From positions 62,001 to 126,000 of the forward strand of contig JACPUT010000018.1 in the NCBI GenBank assembly GCA_016192145.1: a stretch of 64,000 bases of DNA, in the 5' to 3' direction. Of the stretch, positions 1 through 8,731 are shown in pieces. Source of the DNA: Acidobacteriota bacterium. GTDB taxonomy: Bacteria > Acidobacteriota > Holophagae > Holophagales > Holophagaceae. The notes beneath the pieces are model-generated. The model did no database searches. It was not told the DNA's origin and was given only the letters and a program-made list of their open reading frames with translations. A program made the position numbers and the translations under genes. How positions within the stretch are numbered: position 1 is the stretch's first letter; the number at the start of each line of letters is the position of its first letter.

Positions 1-423
1 GCGGACCTTCCGGGCCTTGATGAGCACGAGGGTGCTGCCCTCGGGGCTGCGGTCCAGGCGGACCTCGTCCATGACGGCCTTCATGAAGAAGACGCCGCGG
101 CCGCCGGGCTTCATGAGGTTTTCCGGCAGGTTGGGGTTGGGGATCGTATCGAGGTCGATGCCCTTGCCCTGATCGCTGATCTGGATCTCGAAGCGGTCGG
201 TCTTGGGGATGAAGGTCACCCGCACGGGCTTGCTCTGATCCAGCTTGTTGCCATGGCGCATGGCGTTGGCGATGCCCTCCTGGATCGCGAGCCAGAGCTG
301 TTCCCCGTCCTCCTGCGTAAAGCTCAGATGCTTCAGGAATTCCGCGCCCACGACCTGGATGAGGTCAATGAACCGGAGATCCGTATTGCAAGTAAGCGTG
401 ACGGGCAACAGCGGTGTGGCCAT
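1..423 (-). CDS. Anti-sigma factor/serine kinase of the RsbW type (GHKL ATPase domain), 3' end missing
   Basis: The reading frame starts with ATG at 423 and is still open at base 1, so the C-terminus lies outside the window. The 141 visible residues form a GHKL (HATPase_c) fold of the RsbW/SpoIIAB kind. The N-box is E49-G-I-A-N53 followed by AMRHG. The G1 box is D84-Q-G86-K-G88, and the G2 region is GGRG near residue 107 followed by FFM. Such proteins phosphorylate an anti-sigma antagonist on Ser/Thr and sequester a sigma factor or act as a switch kinase. No STAS-domain antagonist gene is visible nearby; it may lie beyond the left edge. The partner and regulon are unknown. Confidence 0.85.
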   Translation of the reverse strand, partial: MATPLLPVTLTCNTDLRFIDLIQVVGAEFLKHLSFTQEDGEQLWLAIQEGIANAMRHGNKLDQSKPVRVTFIPKTDRFEIQISDQGKGIDLDTIPNPNLPENLMKPGGRGVFFMKAVMDEVRLDRSPEGSTLVLIKARKVR

Positions 424-510
424 GGTGTTCCCTGGAAAGAGCTGGTGGAAAGCCCAAGGTACAAGGCGGATGCCCCCTTTCACCAGTGATTTGTGCCAGG
501 TGGGAAGGGA

Positions 511-545
511 AGGGGCCCCACAACCGCGTTCGGTCGGGGGCCCCT
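511..545. terminator. Strong hairpin between ric and the anti-sigma gene
   Basis: A 9-bp perfect stem (AGGGGCCCC / GGGGCCCCT) holds an inner ACCG/CGGT stem. It lies just downstream of the ric stop codon. Read leftwards it is followed by a pyrimidine tract (TTCCCTTCC) rather than a clean U-run, so termination is plausible but not certain. Confidence 0.45.
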
Positions 546-578
546 AGGAATTTCCCGCGCCGGATCAGGCGCTGGTGG

Positions 579-1292
579 CTAGCGCTTTTCCAGCTCGATG
601 GCCGTGGGGAAGAGCCAGCTGTTCTCCTTGTGGATGTGGCGGTGGAGGTCCTGCTCCATCTCATGGAGCCCGTCGAGCATGGCGCGCCAGCTGTTGCAGG
701 CATCTGCCGGGGGAACGAACTCATCGGTGAGTCGGCGGAAGGATTCCAGGTTCGCGCCGTGGTTCTCGTGCTCGTGCATCATGGCGTTCACGGGCATCTG
801 CACGGACATGTGGCAGCCGCCCATGGCCGCGCCGGTCTTGCCTTCGGCCAGGGCCAGGCACATGGGGAAGAGCACGCGCTCCTCCTTCTCCAGGTGGGCG
901 TAGGTCTCCTCCTGGAACTGGAGGTAGATGCGGCGCAGCTCCAGGAGCCGGGGATCCTCGTGGCCGTGGACGTTGGCCACCTTCTGGGTGAGGAAGTCCA
1001 GGCGGGGCATGCACTCCTTCATGAACACGTGGTGGGTGGAGACGATGTGATCCACGGCCGTGGCCACGCTTTCCCGCCAGGTCTGATCCTCTTCCTGATG
1101 GGCCGCGGCGTCCTGGGCCTCCAGGGCCTGGAGGATGGCGCTGAGCTCGATGCCCTTCTCGGCGCAGGCCACGCCCAGGGCCTGATGCCCCTTGCAACAG
1201 TAATCCAGCCCCACCTTCTCGAACACCTTCGAGCGGCTCGGCTTTTCCAGCACCAGCTCGCCCACGCTCTTGGCAACCCATTCCTGGCTCAT
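579..1292 (-). CDS. ric: Iron-sulfur cluster repair protein (ScdA/YtfE/Ric family)
   Basis: A 237-residue protein with the two-part Ric architecture. An N-terminal ScdA_N (DUF542) segment carries the CC motif in YCCKGHQ, near residue 30. A C-terminal hemerythrin-like helical domain holds repeated His/Glu iron ligands (for example HHVF, HLEKEERVLFP, HEHENHG and HRHIHKENSWLFP). The di-iron domain of this family repairs nitrosylated or oxidised Fe-S clusters. ATG 1292 is preceded by an AAGGAGG-type ribosome site, and the open frame further upstream has no family homology. It is divergent from a nitric oxide reductase with FNR-type palindromes in the gap, which fits a nitrosative-stress role. Confidence 0.92.
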   Translation of the reverse strand: MSQEWVAKSVGELVLEKPSRSKVFEKVGLDYCCKGHQALGVACAEKGIELSAILQALEAQDAAAHQEEDQTWRESVATAVDHIVSTHHVFMKECMPRLDFLTQKVANVHGHEDPRLLELRRIYLQFQEETYAHLEKEERVLFPMCLALAEGKTGAAMGGCHMSVQMPVNAMMHEHENHGANLESFRRLTDEFVPPADACNSWRAMLDGLHEMEQDLHRHIHKENSWLFPTAIELEKR

Positions 1293-1340
1293 GAAGGCCT
1301 CCTTGTGAACCAAGGGTGGGCGGGTCGCATCGGGAGGGCC

Positions 1341-1354
1341 TTGACGCATCTCAA
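1341..1354. promoter_or_regulatory. FNR/DNR-type binding site, ric-proximal
   Basis: TTGACGCATCTCAA resembles TTGAY-N4-RTCAA with one half-site mismatch. Its centre lies about 55 bp upstream of the ric start, a typical activator distance. The family match is established; binding here is inferred. Confidence 0.7.
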
Positions 1355-1365
1355 GGTGGCCACCC

Positions 1366-1379
1366 TTGACATGGGTCAA
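1366..1379. promoter_or_regulatory. FNR/DNR-type binding site, norZ-proximal
   Basis: TTGAC-ATGG-GTCAA is a perfect 5-4-5 palindrome of the FNR/DNR/NNR class. It is centred about 53 bp before the norZ GTG start. A GCTACA at 1405-1410 is a possible -10 element about 35 bp downstream of the site centre. Confidence 0.75.
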
Positions 1380-1425
1380 GGTCATCGCGACGCATTCTCC
1401 GCAGGCTACAGGGCAGGAGGTGCCC

Positions 1426-3645
1426 GTGAGAGCCCGCTGGTTTGCCCTGTTGATGGTCGTCTTAGGTGGTTTCGGAGTATTGGGATACGGGGGCTTACGC
1501 ATCGCCCGGGAGGCGCCGCCCATTCCCCGGCAGGTGGTGGCGGAGGGTTCCGTCCTGGCGCCCGAGGGGGCCATCCTGGAGGGCCAGAAGCTCTACCTGG
1601 GTCACGGAGGCCAGCACTTGGGCTCCATCTGGGGCCACGGCGCCTACCTGGCGCCGGATTGGACCGCCGCCGCCCTGCACCAGTGGGCGGAAGGCACCCT
1701 CGCCGCCCTGAAGGCCGAAGGGCTTTCCGAAGCGGAAGCCCGGGAGCAGGTGAAGCAGCGCTTCCAGCAGAGCCGCGTGGAGGGGGGCCAGCTCGCCCTC
1801 GATCCCGCCCGCGCCAAGGGCTATCGGGCCGCTCAGGAGGCCCTGGCCCGCACCGTGTCGCTGGGCGACAAGGAAGCCGCCATCCCCGCGAAGTGGATCC
1901 CCACCCTGGAAGAAGGCCGCCGCGTCGCCGACTTCTACCTCTGGACCGCCTGGACCGCCGCCGCGCGGCGCCCCGGCCAGGCCGAGAGCTGGACGCAGAA
2001 CTGGCCCCAGGAATCCCTCGTGGGCAACACCGTCACGCCCCGCAGCCACTTCTGGAGCATCCTCTCCATCGTGATCCTGCTGGCGGGCGTGGGCCTGCTC
2101 GTGTGGCACCACGCGTCCCAGCCGGCCGAGGAGCTGCCGGAGCCCCAGCCCCTGGCCCCCCAGCCCGCCACCCCCAGCCAGCGCTGGGCCGGCGTCTACT
2201 TCGGCGTGGCCATCGCCCTCTTCCTCGTGCAGATCGGCATGGGCATCTTCACAGCCCATGACGCGGTGGAAGGCAACGCCATCTACGGTCTCGACCTCTC
2301 CCGCATCCTGCCCTACGCCGCCTCCCGCACCTGGCACCTGCAGCTCGCCGTGTTCTGGATCGCCACCTGCTGGCTGGCCACGGGTCTCTACCTGGGCCCC
2401 CGCCTCGCGGGCAAGGAACCCAAAGGGCAGGGCATCGGAACCATCGCGCTGCTCATCGCCCTCGTCGTCGTCGTCGTGGGCGCCCTCGCGGGCAGCCACC
2501 AGGCCATCCTGGGCAAGCTCTCCGGCTCCTTCATGCTGGGCCACCAGGGCTATGAGTACGTGGAGCTGGGCCGCCTCTGGCAGATCCTGCTGACGGTGGG
2601 CCTCGTGGGCTGGCTCGTGCTCGTCGTCCGGGCCCTGCGTCCCGCCCTGGCCGCCGAGAAGGGCCGCCTGGGCCTGCTCAAGCTCTTCCTGCTGGCCGCC
2701 ATCGCCATCCCGCTCTTCTACAGCGCCGGCTTCATGTACAACCGCGAGACGCACCTGGCACTGGCCGAGTACTGGCGTTGGTGGGTGGTCCACCTCTGGG
2801 TGGAGGGCTTCTTCGAGGTCTTCGCCACGGTGGCCATCGCCCTGCTCAGCACCCGCATGGGCCTGCTGCGCGAGAACAGCGCCCTGCGCGCCGTGAACAT
2901 GAGCATGATCCTGTTCCTGGGCAGCGGCGTCATCGGCACCTTCCACCACCTCTACTTCACGGGCGCTCCCGCCATCGTCTCCGCCCTGGGCAGCGTGTTC
3001 AGCGCCCTGGAGATCGTGCCCCTCTCCCTCGTGGGCTACGAGATCGTGCAGAGCCTCAAGCACGGCAAGGCCCTGGGCAGCGGCTACGAGTGGCCCTTCA
3101 AGTTCTTCGCCGCCGTCTGCTTCTGGAACTTCCTCGGCGCGGGCGTCTTCGGCCTGCTCATCAATCCGCCCTCGGTGCTCTACTTCGGCCAGGGCCTCAA
3201 CACCACGCCCATCCACAGCCACGCCGCCCTCTTCGGGGTGTACGGCTTCCTCGCCCTCGCGCTCATGCTCTTCGCCCTGCGTGGCATGACGCCCGATAAG
3301 GCCTGGGACGAGAAGTGGCTCTCCTGGGGCTTCTGGGGCCTGAACCTGGGCCTGGGCCTGATGCTCGTCCTGAGCCTCATCCCCTCAGGTCTCTACCAGT
3401 TCAGCGCCAGCCTGGAGCAGGGCACCTGGTTCGCCCGCAGCGCCGCCGTCGTGCAGAGCCCCTTCATGCGGATCGTGACCTGGCTCCGCATGCCGGGGGA
3501 CATCCTCTTCACCATCGGGGCCCTGTGCATGGGCATCTTCACGGCCAAGTCGGTGTGGGGAGCCTGGGCCTGGTCCAAGCCTGTGACGGAGCCGGAGTTG
3601 GATGAAGTGGCACTGCCCGTGGCGCAGGCCCGGGAAGGCAACTGA
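1426..3645 (+). CDS. norZ: Quinol-dependent nitric oxide reductase (qNor)
   Basis: A 739-residue membrane protein that reduces 2 NO to N2O with quinol electrons. It has the single-chain qNor layout: one N-terminal membrane helix, a large periplasmic NorC-like domain without a haem c CXXCH motif, then about 13 membrane helices of the haem-copper oxidase/NorB fold. Metal-ligand histidines are visible in WWVVHLWVEGFFEVF, GTFHHLYFTGAP and PIHSHAALFGVYG. The Glu of EGFFEV is typical of NO reductases. GTG 1426 was chosen because AGGAGG sits 5 nt upstream; a TTG at 1366 overlaps the FNR-like site and is unlikely. It is divergent from ric. No nitrite or N2O reductase is in the window, so this may serve detoxification rather than full denitrification. 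Confidence 0.95.
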   Translation: MRARWFALLMVVLGGFGVLGYGGLRIAREAPPIPRQVVAEGSVLAPEGAILEGQKLYLGHGGQHLGSIWGHGAYLAPDWTAAALHQWAEGTLAALKAEGLSEAEAREQVKQRFQQSRVEGGQLALDPARAKGYRAAQEALARTVSLGDKEAAIPAKWIPTLEEGRRVADFYLWTAWTAAARRPGQAESWTQNWPQESLVGNTVTPRSHFWSILSIVILLAGVGLLVWHHASQPAEELPEPQPLAPQPATPSQRWAGVYFGVAIALFLVQIGMGIFTAHDAVEGNAIYGLDLSRILPYAASRTWHLQLAVFWIATCWLATGLYLGPRLAGKEPKGQGIGTIALLIALVVVVVGALAGSHQAILGKLSGSFMLGHQGYEYVELGRLWQILLTVGLVGWLVLVVRALRPALAAEKGRLGLLKLFLLAAIAIPLFYSAGFMYNRETHLALAEYWRWWVVHLWVEGFFEVFATVAIALLSTRMGLLRENSALRAVNMSMILFLGSGVIGTFHHLYFTGAPAIVSALGSVFSALEIVPLSLVGYEIVQSLKHGKALGSGYEWPFKFFAAVCFWNFLGAGVFGLLINPPSVLYFGQGLNTTPIHSHAALFGVYGFLALALMLFALRGMTPDKAWDEKWLSWGFWGLNLGLGLMLVLSLIPSGLYQFSASLEQGTWFARSAAVVQSPFMRIVTWLRMPGDILFTIGALCMGIFTAKSVWGAWAWSKPVTEPELDEVALPVAQAREGN

Positions 3646-3655
3646 GAAAAGCCAA

Positions 3656-3741
3656 CCAGTGATAAACAGTGATGAACAGTGATAAAGGCGATAGTCGGCC
3701 CCATCACTGTTCATCACTTTTTCATCACTGTTCATCACCGG
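3656..3741. repeat. Long inverted repeat built from GTGATGAACA-type units
   Basis: The left arm (3656-3686) has three tandem copies of a roughly 10-nt CAGTGATRAA unit. The right arm (3702-3741) is four complementary copies. The whole can fold into a long stem directly after the norZ stop codon. The same unit recurs at 50325-50454. No T-run of a standard terminator follows. Confidence 0.85.
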
Positions 3742-3766
3742 TTTTCTTTTCAACTAGGCTGAACCC

Positions 3767-4411
3767 ATGTCCATCCCGCACCAGGGCCTCTGGTCCAAGG
3801 CCCCGCTCTTCCAGAACCTCACCCCGGAGCAGCTGGCCCGGGTGGGTGGCCTTCTCGCCTTCAAGCACCTGGAGCCCGGCCAGGTGCTCTTCGTGGCGGG
3901 AGAGCCCTGCATCGGCTTCTTCATCGTGCTGGAGGGCGCGATCCAGCTGCTGCGGCCCGAGGGTGATGGCCGCGAGACGCTGCTCAACCTCGTGCGGCCG
4001 CCGCAGTCCTTCGCCGAAGCGGCGCTGTTCTCCGGCGGCGATTTCCCCGCCACGGCCCGGGCCCAGGAGGCCTCTCTCGTGGCCATGATGCCCAAGGCGC
4101 CCTTCCTGGCCCTCCTGCGCAGCGATGCGGATCTCTGCCTGAAGATGCTCGAAAGCCTCGCCGCCTGGCACCACCGGCTCACCTTCCAGGTGCAGCAGCT
4201 CCGCGCCCAGGATGGCGCCGGCCGCCTGCGCCGCTGGCTCCTGGACGAAGCCGCCAAGGCACCAAACCGGGAGATCCTCCTGCGCGTGCCCAAGAAGGTG
4301 CTGGCGGCCCAGTTGGGTTTCACGCCGGAAACCCTGAGCCGCCTGCTGGGGCAGCTCAAGAAGGAGGGCGTCATCCAGGTGGAGGGGGCGAGGATTCGAG
4401 TGAAGGGGTAG
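3767..4411 (+). CDS. Crp/Fnr-family transcriptional regulator (DNR-like)
   Basis: A 214-residue regulator with an N-terminal cyclic-nucleotide-binding-type beta-barrel (about residues 15-120), a dimer helix and a C-terminal winged helix. The recognition helix reads TPETLSRLL, which has the E-x-x-S-R pattern of the FNR class that reads TTGAN4-type sites. The four-cysteine Fe-S cluster of true FNR is absent, so it is closer to DNR/NNR proteins that sense NO through haem. Position directly after norZ and the two matching palindromes at 1341 and 1366 make it the probable controller of ric and norZ. The signal it senses is inferred. Confidence 0.85.
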   Translation: MSIPHQGLWSKAPLFQNLTPEQLARVGGLLAFKHLEPGQVLFVAGEPCIGFFIVLEGAIQLLRPEGDGRETLLNLVRPPQSFAEAALFSGGDFPATARAQEASLVAMMPKAPFLALLRSDADLCLKMLESLAAWHHRLTFQVQQLRAQDGAGRLRRWLLDEAAKAPNREILLRVPKKVLAAQLGFTPETLSRLLGQLKKEGVIQVEGARIRVKG

Positions 4412-4468
4412 CCCCTTCAGTGGCTTGAGCAGCCGGAGTAGCCATACTCGGTAGTCTGGGGTGGGCAC

Positions 4469-5134
4469 GTGAACCTCATTTACGACACCATCGGCATTTA
4501 TGCAGCCGTGGCCATGGGGGGCTTGGCGACGCTGTTCGCGCTGTCGATCCGGCCTTGGTGGGGCCGGACCTACGTCCGCGCCTGGGTCGCCTCCTTCGCC
4601 TTGATGGGGCTGGGGCTGGCCCTATTCATCTTCCCCATCCGCGAGGGAACGACCCTGGGCCTGATCCTCCTGGCCTCCCGGAACGGTTGCCTGCTCCTGG
4701 GCGCGGGCTACCAGCTTTTCGGGTGGTCTCGGGTCCTGGGTCAAAGCTGGCCCTGGACCCTCGCCTGGGGACCCGTGGCGCTGCTCCTCCCGCCTTACCT
4801 GCTCTTGGGTACCACCTACCCCCGGCGCGTGCTCATCGTCTCCCTAGTCATGGGACTCGTCGCCCTGGGGCAGGCCGTCGCCCTCCTCCGGGCCTTCCCG
4901 GGGCCCTTCCTGAGGTTGGGGGCCATGGCCCGCATGCTGTTCTCGGCCCATGGCGTCTTTTGCCTCCTGCGAGCTTTCGCCACGGGGATCGGGGGTGGTC
5001 AGGAGAGCCTTTTTCGCTGGACCGCCTACGCCTTTTTTGAGTTTTCCCTGATCTTTTCACTGCTGGCCTACCTGGAGTGGGGTTGGGTGGAGCAGTGGGA
5101 AGAGGCAGCCGCCAAGGCGGACCTTCGCTGCTGA
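4469..5134 (+). CDS. Polytopic membrane protein of unknown function
   Basis: A 221-residue protein with roughly six to seven hydrophobic segments spread over its whole length and a short soluble C-terminus (EWGWVEQWEEAAAKADLRC). It starts with GTG. It resembles the membrane sensor half found in front of GGDEF or kinase domains, but no catalytic domain follows, so it is either a stand-alone membrane protein or a remnant of such a sensor. It lies on the same strand as, and 60 bp before, the ispH-ubiA fusion; co-transcription is possible. Confidence 0.6.
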   Translation: MNLIYDTIGIYAAVAMGGLATLFALSIRPWWGRTYVRAWVASFALMGLGLALFIFPIREGTTLGLILLASRNGCLLLGAGYQLFGWSRVLGQSWPWTLAWGPVALLLPPYLLLGTTYPRRVLIVSLVMGLVALGQAVALLRAFPGPFLRLGAMARMLFSAHGVFCLLRAFATGIGGGQESLFRWTAYAFFEFSLIFSLLAYLEWGWVEQWEEAAAKADLRC

Positions 5135-5194
5135 TCCCGCTGGGACCTGGGGCCTCCCGGGGGTATCCTGAATACCTGACCTCCACGGTCGGCT

Positions 5195-6919
5195 ATGGGA
5201 GCCCCCTTGAAAGTGATCGTCGCCAAGACCGCGGGCTTTTGCTGGGGCGTGAAGCGCGCCATGGACGCGGTGCTGGAGGCCAGCGCCCGCCACGATGGCG
5301 AGAAGGTGCAGACCCTCGGGCCCCTCATCCACAACCCCCAGGCCCTGGAGCTCATCGGCAAGCGGGGCGTGGCCGTGGCCGAGTCGCCGGACAAGGTGGA
5401 GAACGGCACGGTGGTGATCCGCGCCCACGGCATCCCCATCCAGGATCTGCGCGGCCTCAAGGAGCGCCAGGCCAAGGGCGAGGTGAAGATCGTCAACGCC
5501 ACCTGCCCGGAAGTGGCGAAGGTCCACAACAAGATCAAGAAGTGGAGCCCCAAGGGCTACTTCACCATCATCCTGGGCAGCCACGGGCACGCGGAGAGCG
5601 TGGCCCACCGCAGCTTCGCGGAGCACGGCTCCCGCATCGTGGCCAACATGGGCGAGGCCATGGCCCTGCCGCCGGAGGAGCTGAAGAAGGTGCTCGTGGT
5701 GGCCCAGACCACCTACACCGTGAAGGATTTCCACGACATCGTGGATTACCTGCGCGGCCGCTCCGAGGACATGGTGGTGGAGAACACCATCTGCGAGGAC
5801 ACCTGGACCCGCCAGGACGAGGCCAAGGCCCTGGCCCAAACGGTGGACACGGTGATCGTCGTGGGCGGCAAGGCCTCCAGTAACACGAAGCACCTCGCCG
5901 AACTGGCCCACCACTACGGCAAGCCCGTGCAGTACGTGGAAACGGCCGCGGAAATGGATCTCTCGAAGTTCACGGGCCAGGAAACCGTGGGCGTTCTGGC
6001 GGGGGCCTCCACGCCCACGTGGCTCGTGGACGAGGTCGTGGACGTGCTGGAACAGCTGGGCGATGGCCCCAGCCGCTGGCGCAGCTTCGCCCAGGCCGCC
6101 TTCGGCAGCAGCTCCTTTCTGGCCCTGGGCACGGCCTTCGCGACCGTCGGCGTGCACAGCTGGCTCGACCTGCCCCTGCGCTGGACCTACCCCGTGATCA
6201 CGGCGGCCTACGTGCTGGCCATGTACCTGCTCAATCCCTATCTGGATCCCCACGGCCTCGGCGCCAAGGGGCCCGCCCGGGCCCGCTTCCTGGAGCGCAA
6301 CCGCAAGGCCCTCGTGGGCACGGCCCTCGTCGCCATGCTGGTGGCCCTGGGCCTCGCGGGTTGGGTGGGCTTGAAGGCCCTGGCCGTCATGGCCTTCGCC
6401 ACCACCCTCGGCCTCGTCTACAAGCTGCAGACGTCGAAGGGCTTCAGCCTCCGCCGCATCCCCGGCAGCAAGGATTTCGTGGTGGCCGCGGCCCTCGGCA
6501 CGGTCACGGTGATGATGCCGGTGTGGCAGGAGGGCGCCCCCTGGAACCTCCGCGCCTTCGCCGCCCTCTTCCTCATTGGCACCCTGGCCTTCGCCCGCAC
6601 GGTGATCTACGACATCCGCGATATGCAGAACGATCAGGTGCTGGGCAAGGAGACCCTGCCCATCGCCATCGGCAAGCGCGGGGCCAAGCTGGTGCTGGCC
6701 GCCCTGCTCGGCACCCTCGTGATGGGCACGGTGTGGCTCACCTTCCAGAACCGGCACATGGGCCACCCCTTCCTCATCGCCCTCGTGCTGGTGCTCTGCA
6801 CCTCCTATCCCCTCGTTTACCTCTGGGCTTACCACGAGCGTTTCACCACCGGGAAGCACCGCCTGGAACTCAGCGTGGAGCTGAGCTTTTACCTGGTGGG
6901 CCTCCTGGCCCTCGTCTGA
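5195..6919 (+). CDS. ispH: IspH (HMBPP reductase) fused to a UbiA-family prenyltransferase domain
   Basis: A 574-residue two-domain protein. Residues 1 to about 290 are IspH, the [4Fe-4S] enzyme that turns HMBPP into IPP and DMAPP in the last MEP-pathway step. The three cluster cysteines are present at C16, C104 and C200. The substrate histidines H46, H78 and H132, the acid E134 and an SSNT motif are also present. Residues about 300-574 are hydrophobic with about eight membrane helices. They carry the second UbiA aspartate motif at D473-x2-D476-x3-D480 followed by GKETLP, while the first motif is reduced to N347-x3-D351. UbiA enzymes transfer prenyl chains onto aromatic or other acceptors. 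No stop, frameshift or internal start separates the halves. The acceptor is unknown. Confidence 0.9.
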   Translation: MGAPLKVIVAKTAGFCWGVKRAMDAVLEASARHDGEKVQTLGPLIHNPQALELIGKRGVAVAESPDKVENGTVVIRAHGIPIQDLRGLKERQAKGEVKIVNATCPEVAKVHNKIKKWSPKGYFTIILGSHGHAESVAHRSFAEHGSRIVANMGEAMALPPEELKKVLVVAQTTYTVKDFHDIVDYLRGRSEDMVVENTICEDTWTRQDEAKALAQTVDTVIVVGGKASSNTKHLAELAHHYGKPVQYVETAAEMDLSKFTGQETVGVLAGASTPTWLVDEVVDVLEQLGDGPSRWRSFAQAAFGSSSFLALGTAFATVGVHSWLDLPLRWTYPVITAAYVLAMYLLNPYLDPHGLGAKGPARARFLERNRKALVGTALVAMLVALGLAGWVGLKALAVMAFATTLGLVYKLQTSKGFSLRRIPGSKDFVVAAALGTVTVMMPVWQEGAPWNLRAFAALFLIGTLAFARTVIYDIRDMQNDQVLGKETLPIAIGKRGAKLVLAALLGTLVMGTVWLTFQNRHMGHPFLIALVLVLCTSYPLVYLWAYHERFTTGKHRLELSVELSFYLVGLLALV

Positions 6920-6929
6920 GGCCAGGAGC

Positions 6930-8702
6930 GTGTCCAAGAAACCCATGGGAGCCGCGGGACTCGCGGATCGTTGGACGGCCCCCTTCGTCCACCGCGCCCT
7001 GCTCGGCCTCCTCGTCCTCGGGGCGGGCGTGGGCCTGCTCGGGGAACGGAACGTGATGAACTTCCTCCCCCGGGCCTCCTTCCATGAAGGGCGCTGGCTG
7101 GGGAGCCCCTGGTTCATCGGCGCCATGGCCCTGGCGGCGCTATCGGGCTGGTTCCAGGCGCTGCGGGATCCCGAGCCCCATTGGGCCCGCCGCTGCCTCC
7201 AGCTCGCGCCCCTGGTGCTGCTAGTGGGCCTGGTGACGAGCCGGCTGCTTGGGGTGCGGGTGCCGGTGGACCTGCGTGTGGGCGGCACCAGCGAACCCAT
7301 CCTGGCCGCGGGGGGACTGCGCCTGCGGCTGGAGGCCCTGAAAACGGATCCCCGGCCCCCGGCCTTCAAACTGGCGGCCTATACGCGGCCCGATGGGTTG
7401 GGTGGCTTTGAAGCGGAACCCCGTTCCCTATCTGAAAAGGCGGGCATCGAAGGCCGGATCCCGGGAACCGCGCTGCGCTATCAGGTCGAGTCGATCATCC
7501 CCCACGGCCTGCCCAACGGCGCCATGGTGGATGACCCCGCGAGCTCCGAGAACCCCGCGTTGCACGTGTTGCTGGGCCTGAGCCAGCCCAATCCCCTGGA
7601 GGGCTTCCTCCTGGCGCGGGATCCGCGCCGAGCCCGCTTCGATGAACCCGGGGGCCGCTTCGCCGTGGTGTTCCAGGAGCGCTTCGATGGCGCCACCCTC
7701 GCGGCCTTGAAGGCCAAGCCGCCCGCCCGGGAACAGCTCGTGCTCACGGTGCAGGGCAGCTCCATCGCGCACGAGGCCCGCGTGGGCAGCACCTGGCAGC
7801 TGCCTTCCTTCAGCTTGGAGGTGGAGGCCCTCTATCCGGATTTCGTGGCCAAGCCCGGAGCCGATCGGCAGCCCCGCTTCGGCACCCGCTCCGCCGCGCC
7901 CCTGAATCCCTGGGTGCAGGTGCGGCTGCGCCAGCCGGGCGGCGCCAGCGCCTTGCTGATGCTGGCGGCCCACCCGCCGGCGGATCCCTCCTACGCGGGG
8001 TACCTGCGGGAGGTCCTGCCCCCGGGCGTGGAGCTGCGCTACGTGCGGGAGGGCGAGGATCCCGTGGATCGCTTCGTGCTCTTCACCCTCGCCGACGCCC
8101 GGGTGCGCCTCGTGGTGGGCGGGAAGGTGCTCCGCGAGGCGCCCCTGGAATTCCGCAAGCCCTTCACGGTGGCCCCGGGGCTCAGCGCCACGCCCCTGGA
8201 GGTCTTCCCCCGGGCCCGCTTCGAGGAGGACTGGCAGCCCCATCCGGATCCCGTGCAGGCCACCCGCTATGAGAACCCCGTGGCGAAGGTGAAGGTCTCG
8301 GACCTCGCGAAGGGCACGACGGAGACCCACTGGCTGGCCGCGCGGGGGCCCCAGGGCCCAAGGCCCGTGGCCTACCGGGGCGGGGCCCTGGCCCTGCTCT
8401 TCAAGAAGCGCGAACCCGAGCCGGAGCAGGTGCACGCCACCCTCAGCCTCGTGGATGCGGCGGGCGAAACCCGCGCCCAGGGCGCGGTGGACGTGGGCGA
8501 ACCGCTCCGCCCCTCGCCGATGGGCCTCCTCTCCGTGCGTGCGGACTGGGAGACCTCCAATGATCCCGCCGCCTTCCGGGCGCTGGTGGTGCGCGATCCC
8601 GGGCGGCCGATCCTCCTGTTCGGCCTGATGCAGCTCGGGCTCGGCCTGGTGGGCCTGCTCTTCCGCCGTACGGGCCAGTCCAATTGGGTCCAACGGCGCT
8701 AA
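6930..8702 (+). CDS. ResB-like membrane protein
   Basis: A 590-residue protein that starts at GTG with AGGAG just upstream and only 10 bp after the ispH-ubiA stop, so it is probably in the same operon. Three N-terminal membrane helices, a periplasmic region of about 420 residues and a final membrane helix introduced by RDPGRPILLFGL match the ResB/Ccs1 layout, where a D-P-G-x3-x-x-x-G signature precedes the last helix. ResB works with ResA/ResC in cytochrome c haem attachment. Overall similarity is limited and no ResC/CcsA is adjacent, so a role in cytochrome maturation is a family-level guess. Confidence 0.65.
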   Translation: MSKKPMGAAGLADRWTAPFVHRALLGLLVLGAGVGLLGERNVMNFLPRASFHEGRWLGSPWFIGAMALAALSGWFQALRDPEPHWARRCLQLAPLVLLVGLVTSRLLGVRVPVDLRVGGTSEPILAAGGLRLRLEALKTDPRPPAFKLAAYTRPDGLGGFEAEPRSLSEKAGIEGRIPGTALRYQVESIIPHGLPNGAMVDDPASSENPALHVLLGLSQPNPLEGFLLARDPRRARFDEPGGRFAVVFQERFDGATLAALKAKPPAREQLVLTVQGSSIAHEARVGSTWQLPSFSLEVEALYPDFVAKPGADRQPRFGTRSAAPLNPWVQVRLRQPGGASALLMLAAHPPADPSYAGYLREVLPPGVELRYVREGEDPVDRFVLFTLADARVRLVVGGKVLREAPLEFRKPFTVAPGLSATPLEVFPRARFEEDWQPHPDPVQATRYENPVAKVKVSDLAKGTTETHWLAARGPQGPRPVAYRGGALALLFKKREPEPEQVHATLSLVDAAGETRAQGAVDVGEPLRPSPMGLLSVRADWETSNDPAAFRALVVRDPGRPILLFGLMQLGLGLVGLLFRRTGQSNWVQRR

Positions 8703-8731
8703 CCTGGGATCCATTTCCCAGGAGAAATCCC

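Noticed and set aside
1366-3645. Start of norZ at TTG 1366
   Set aside because: This would place the start inside the FNR-type palindrome and add 20 residues before the first membrane helix. GTG 1426 has a near-perfect ribosome site.
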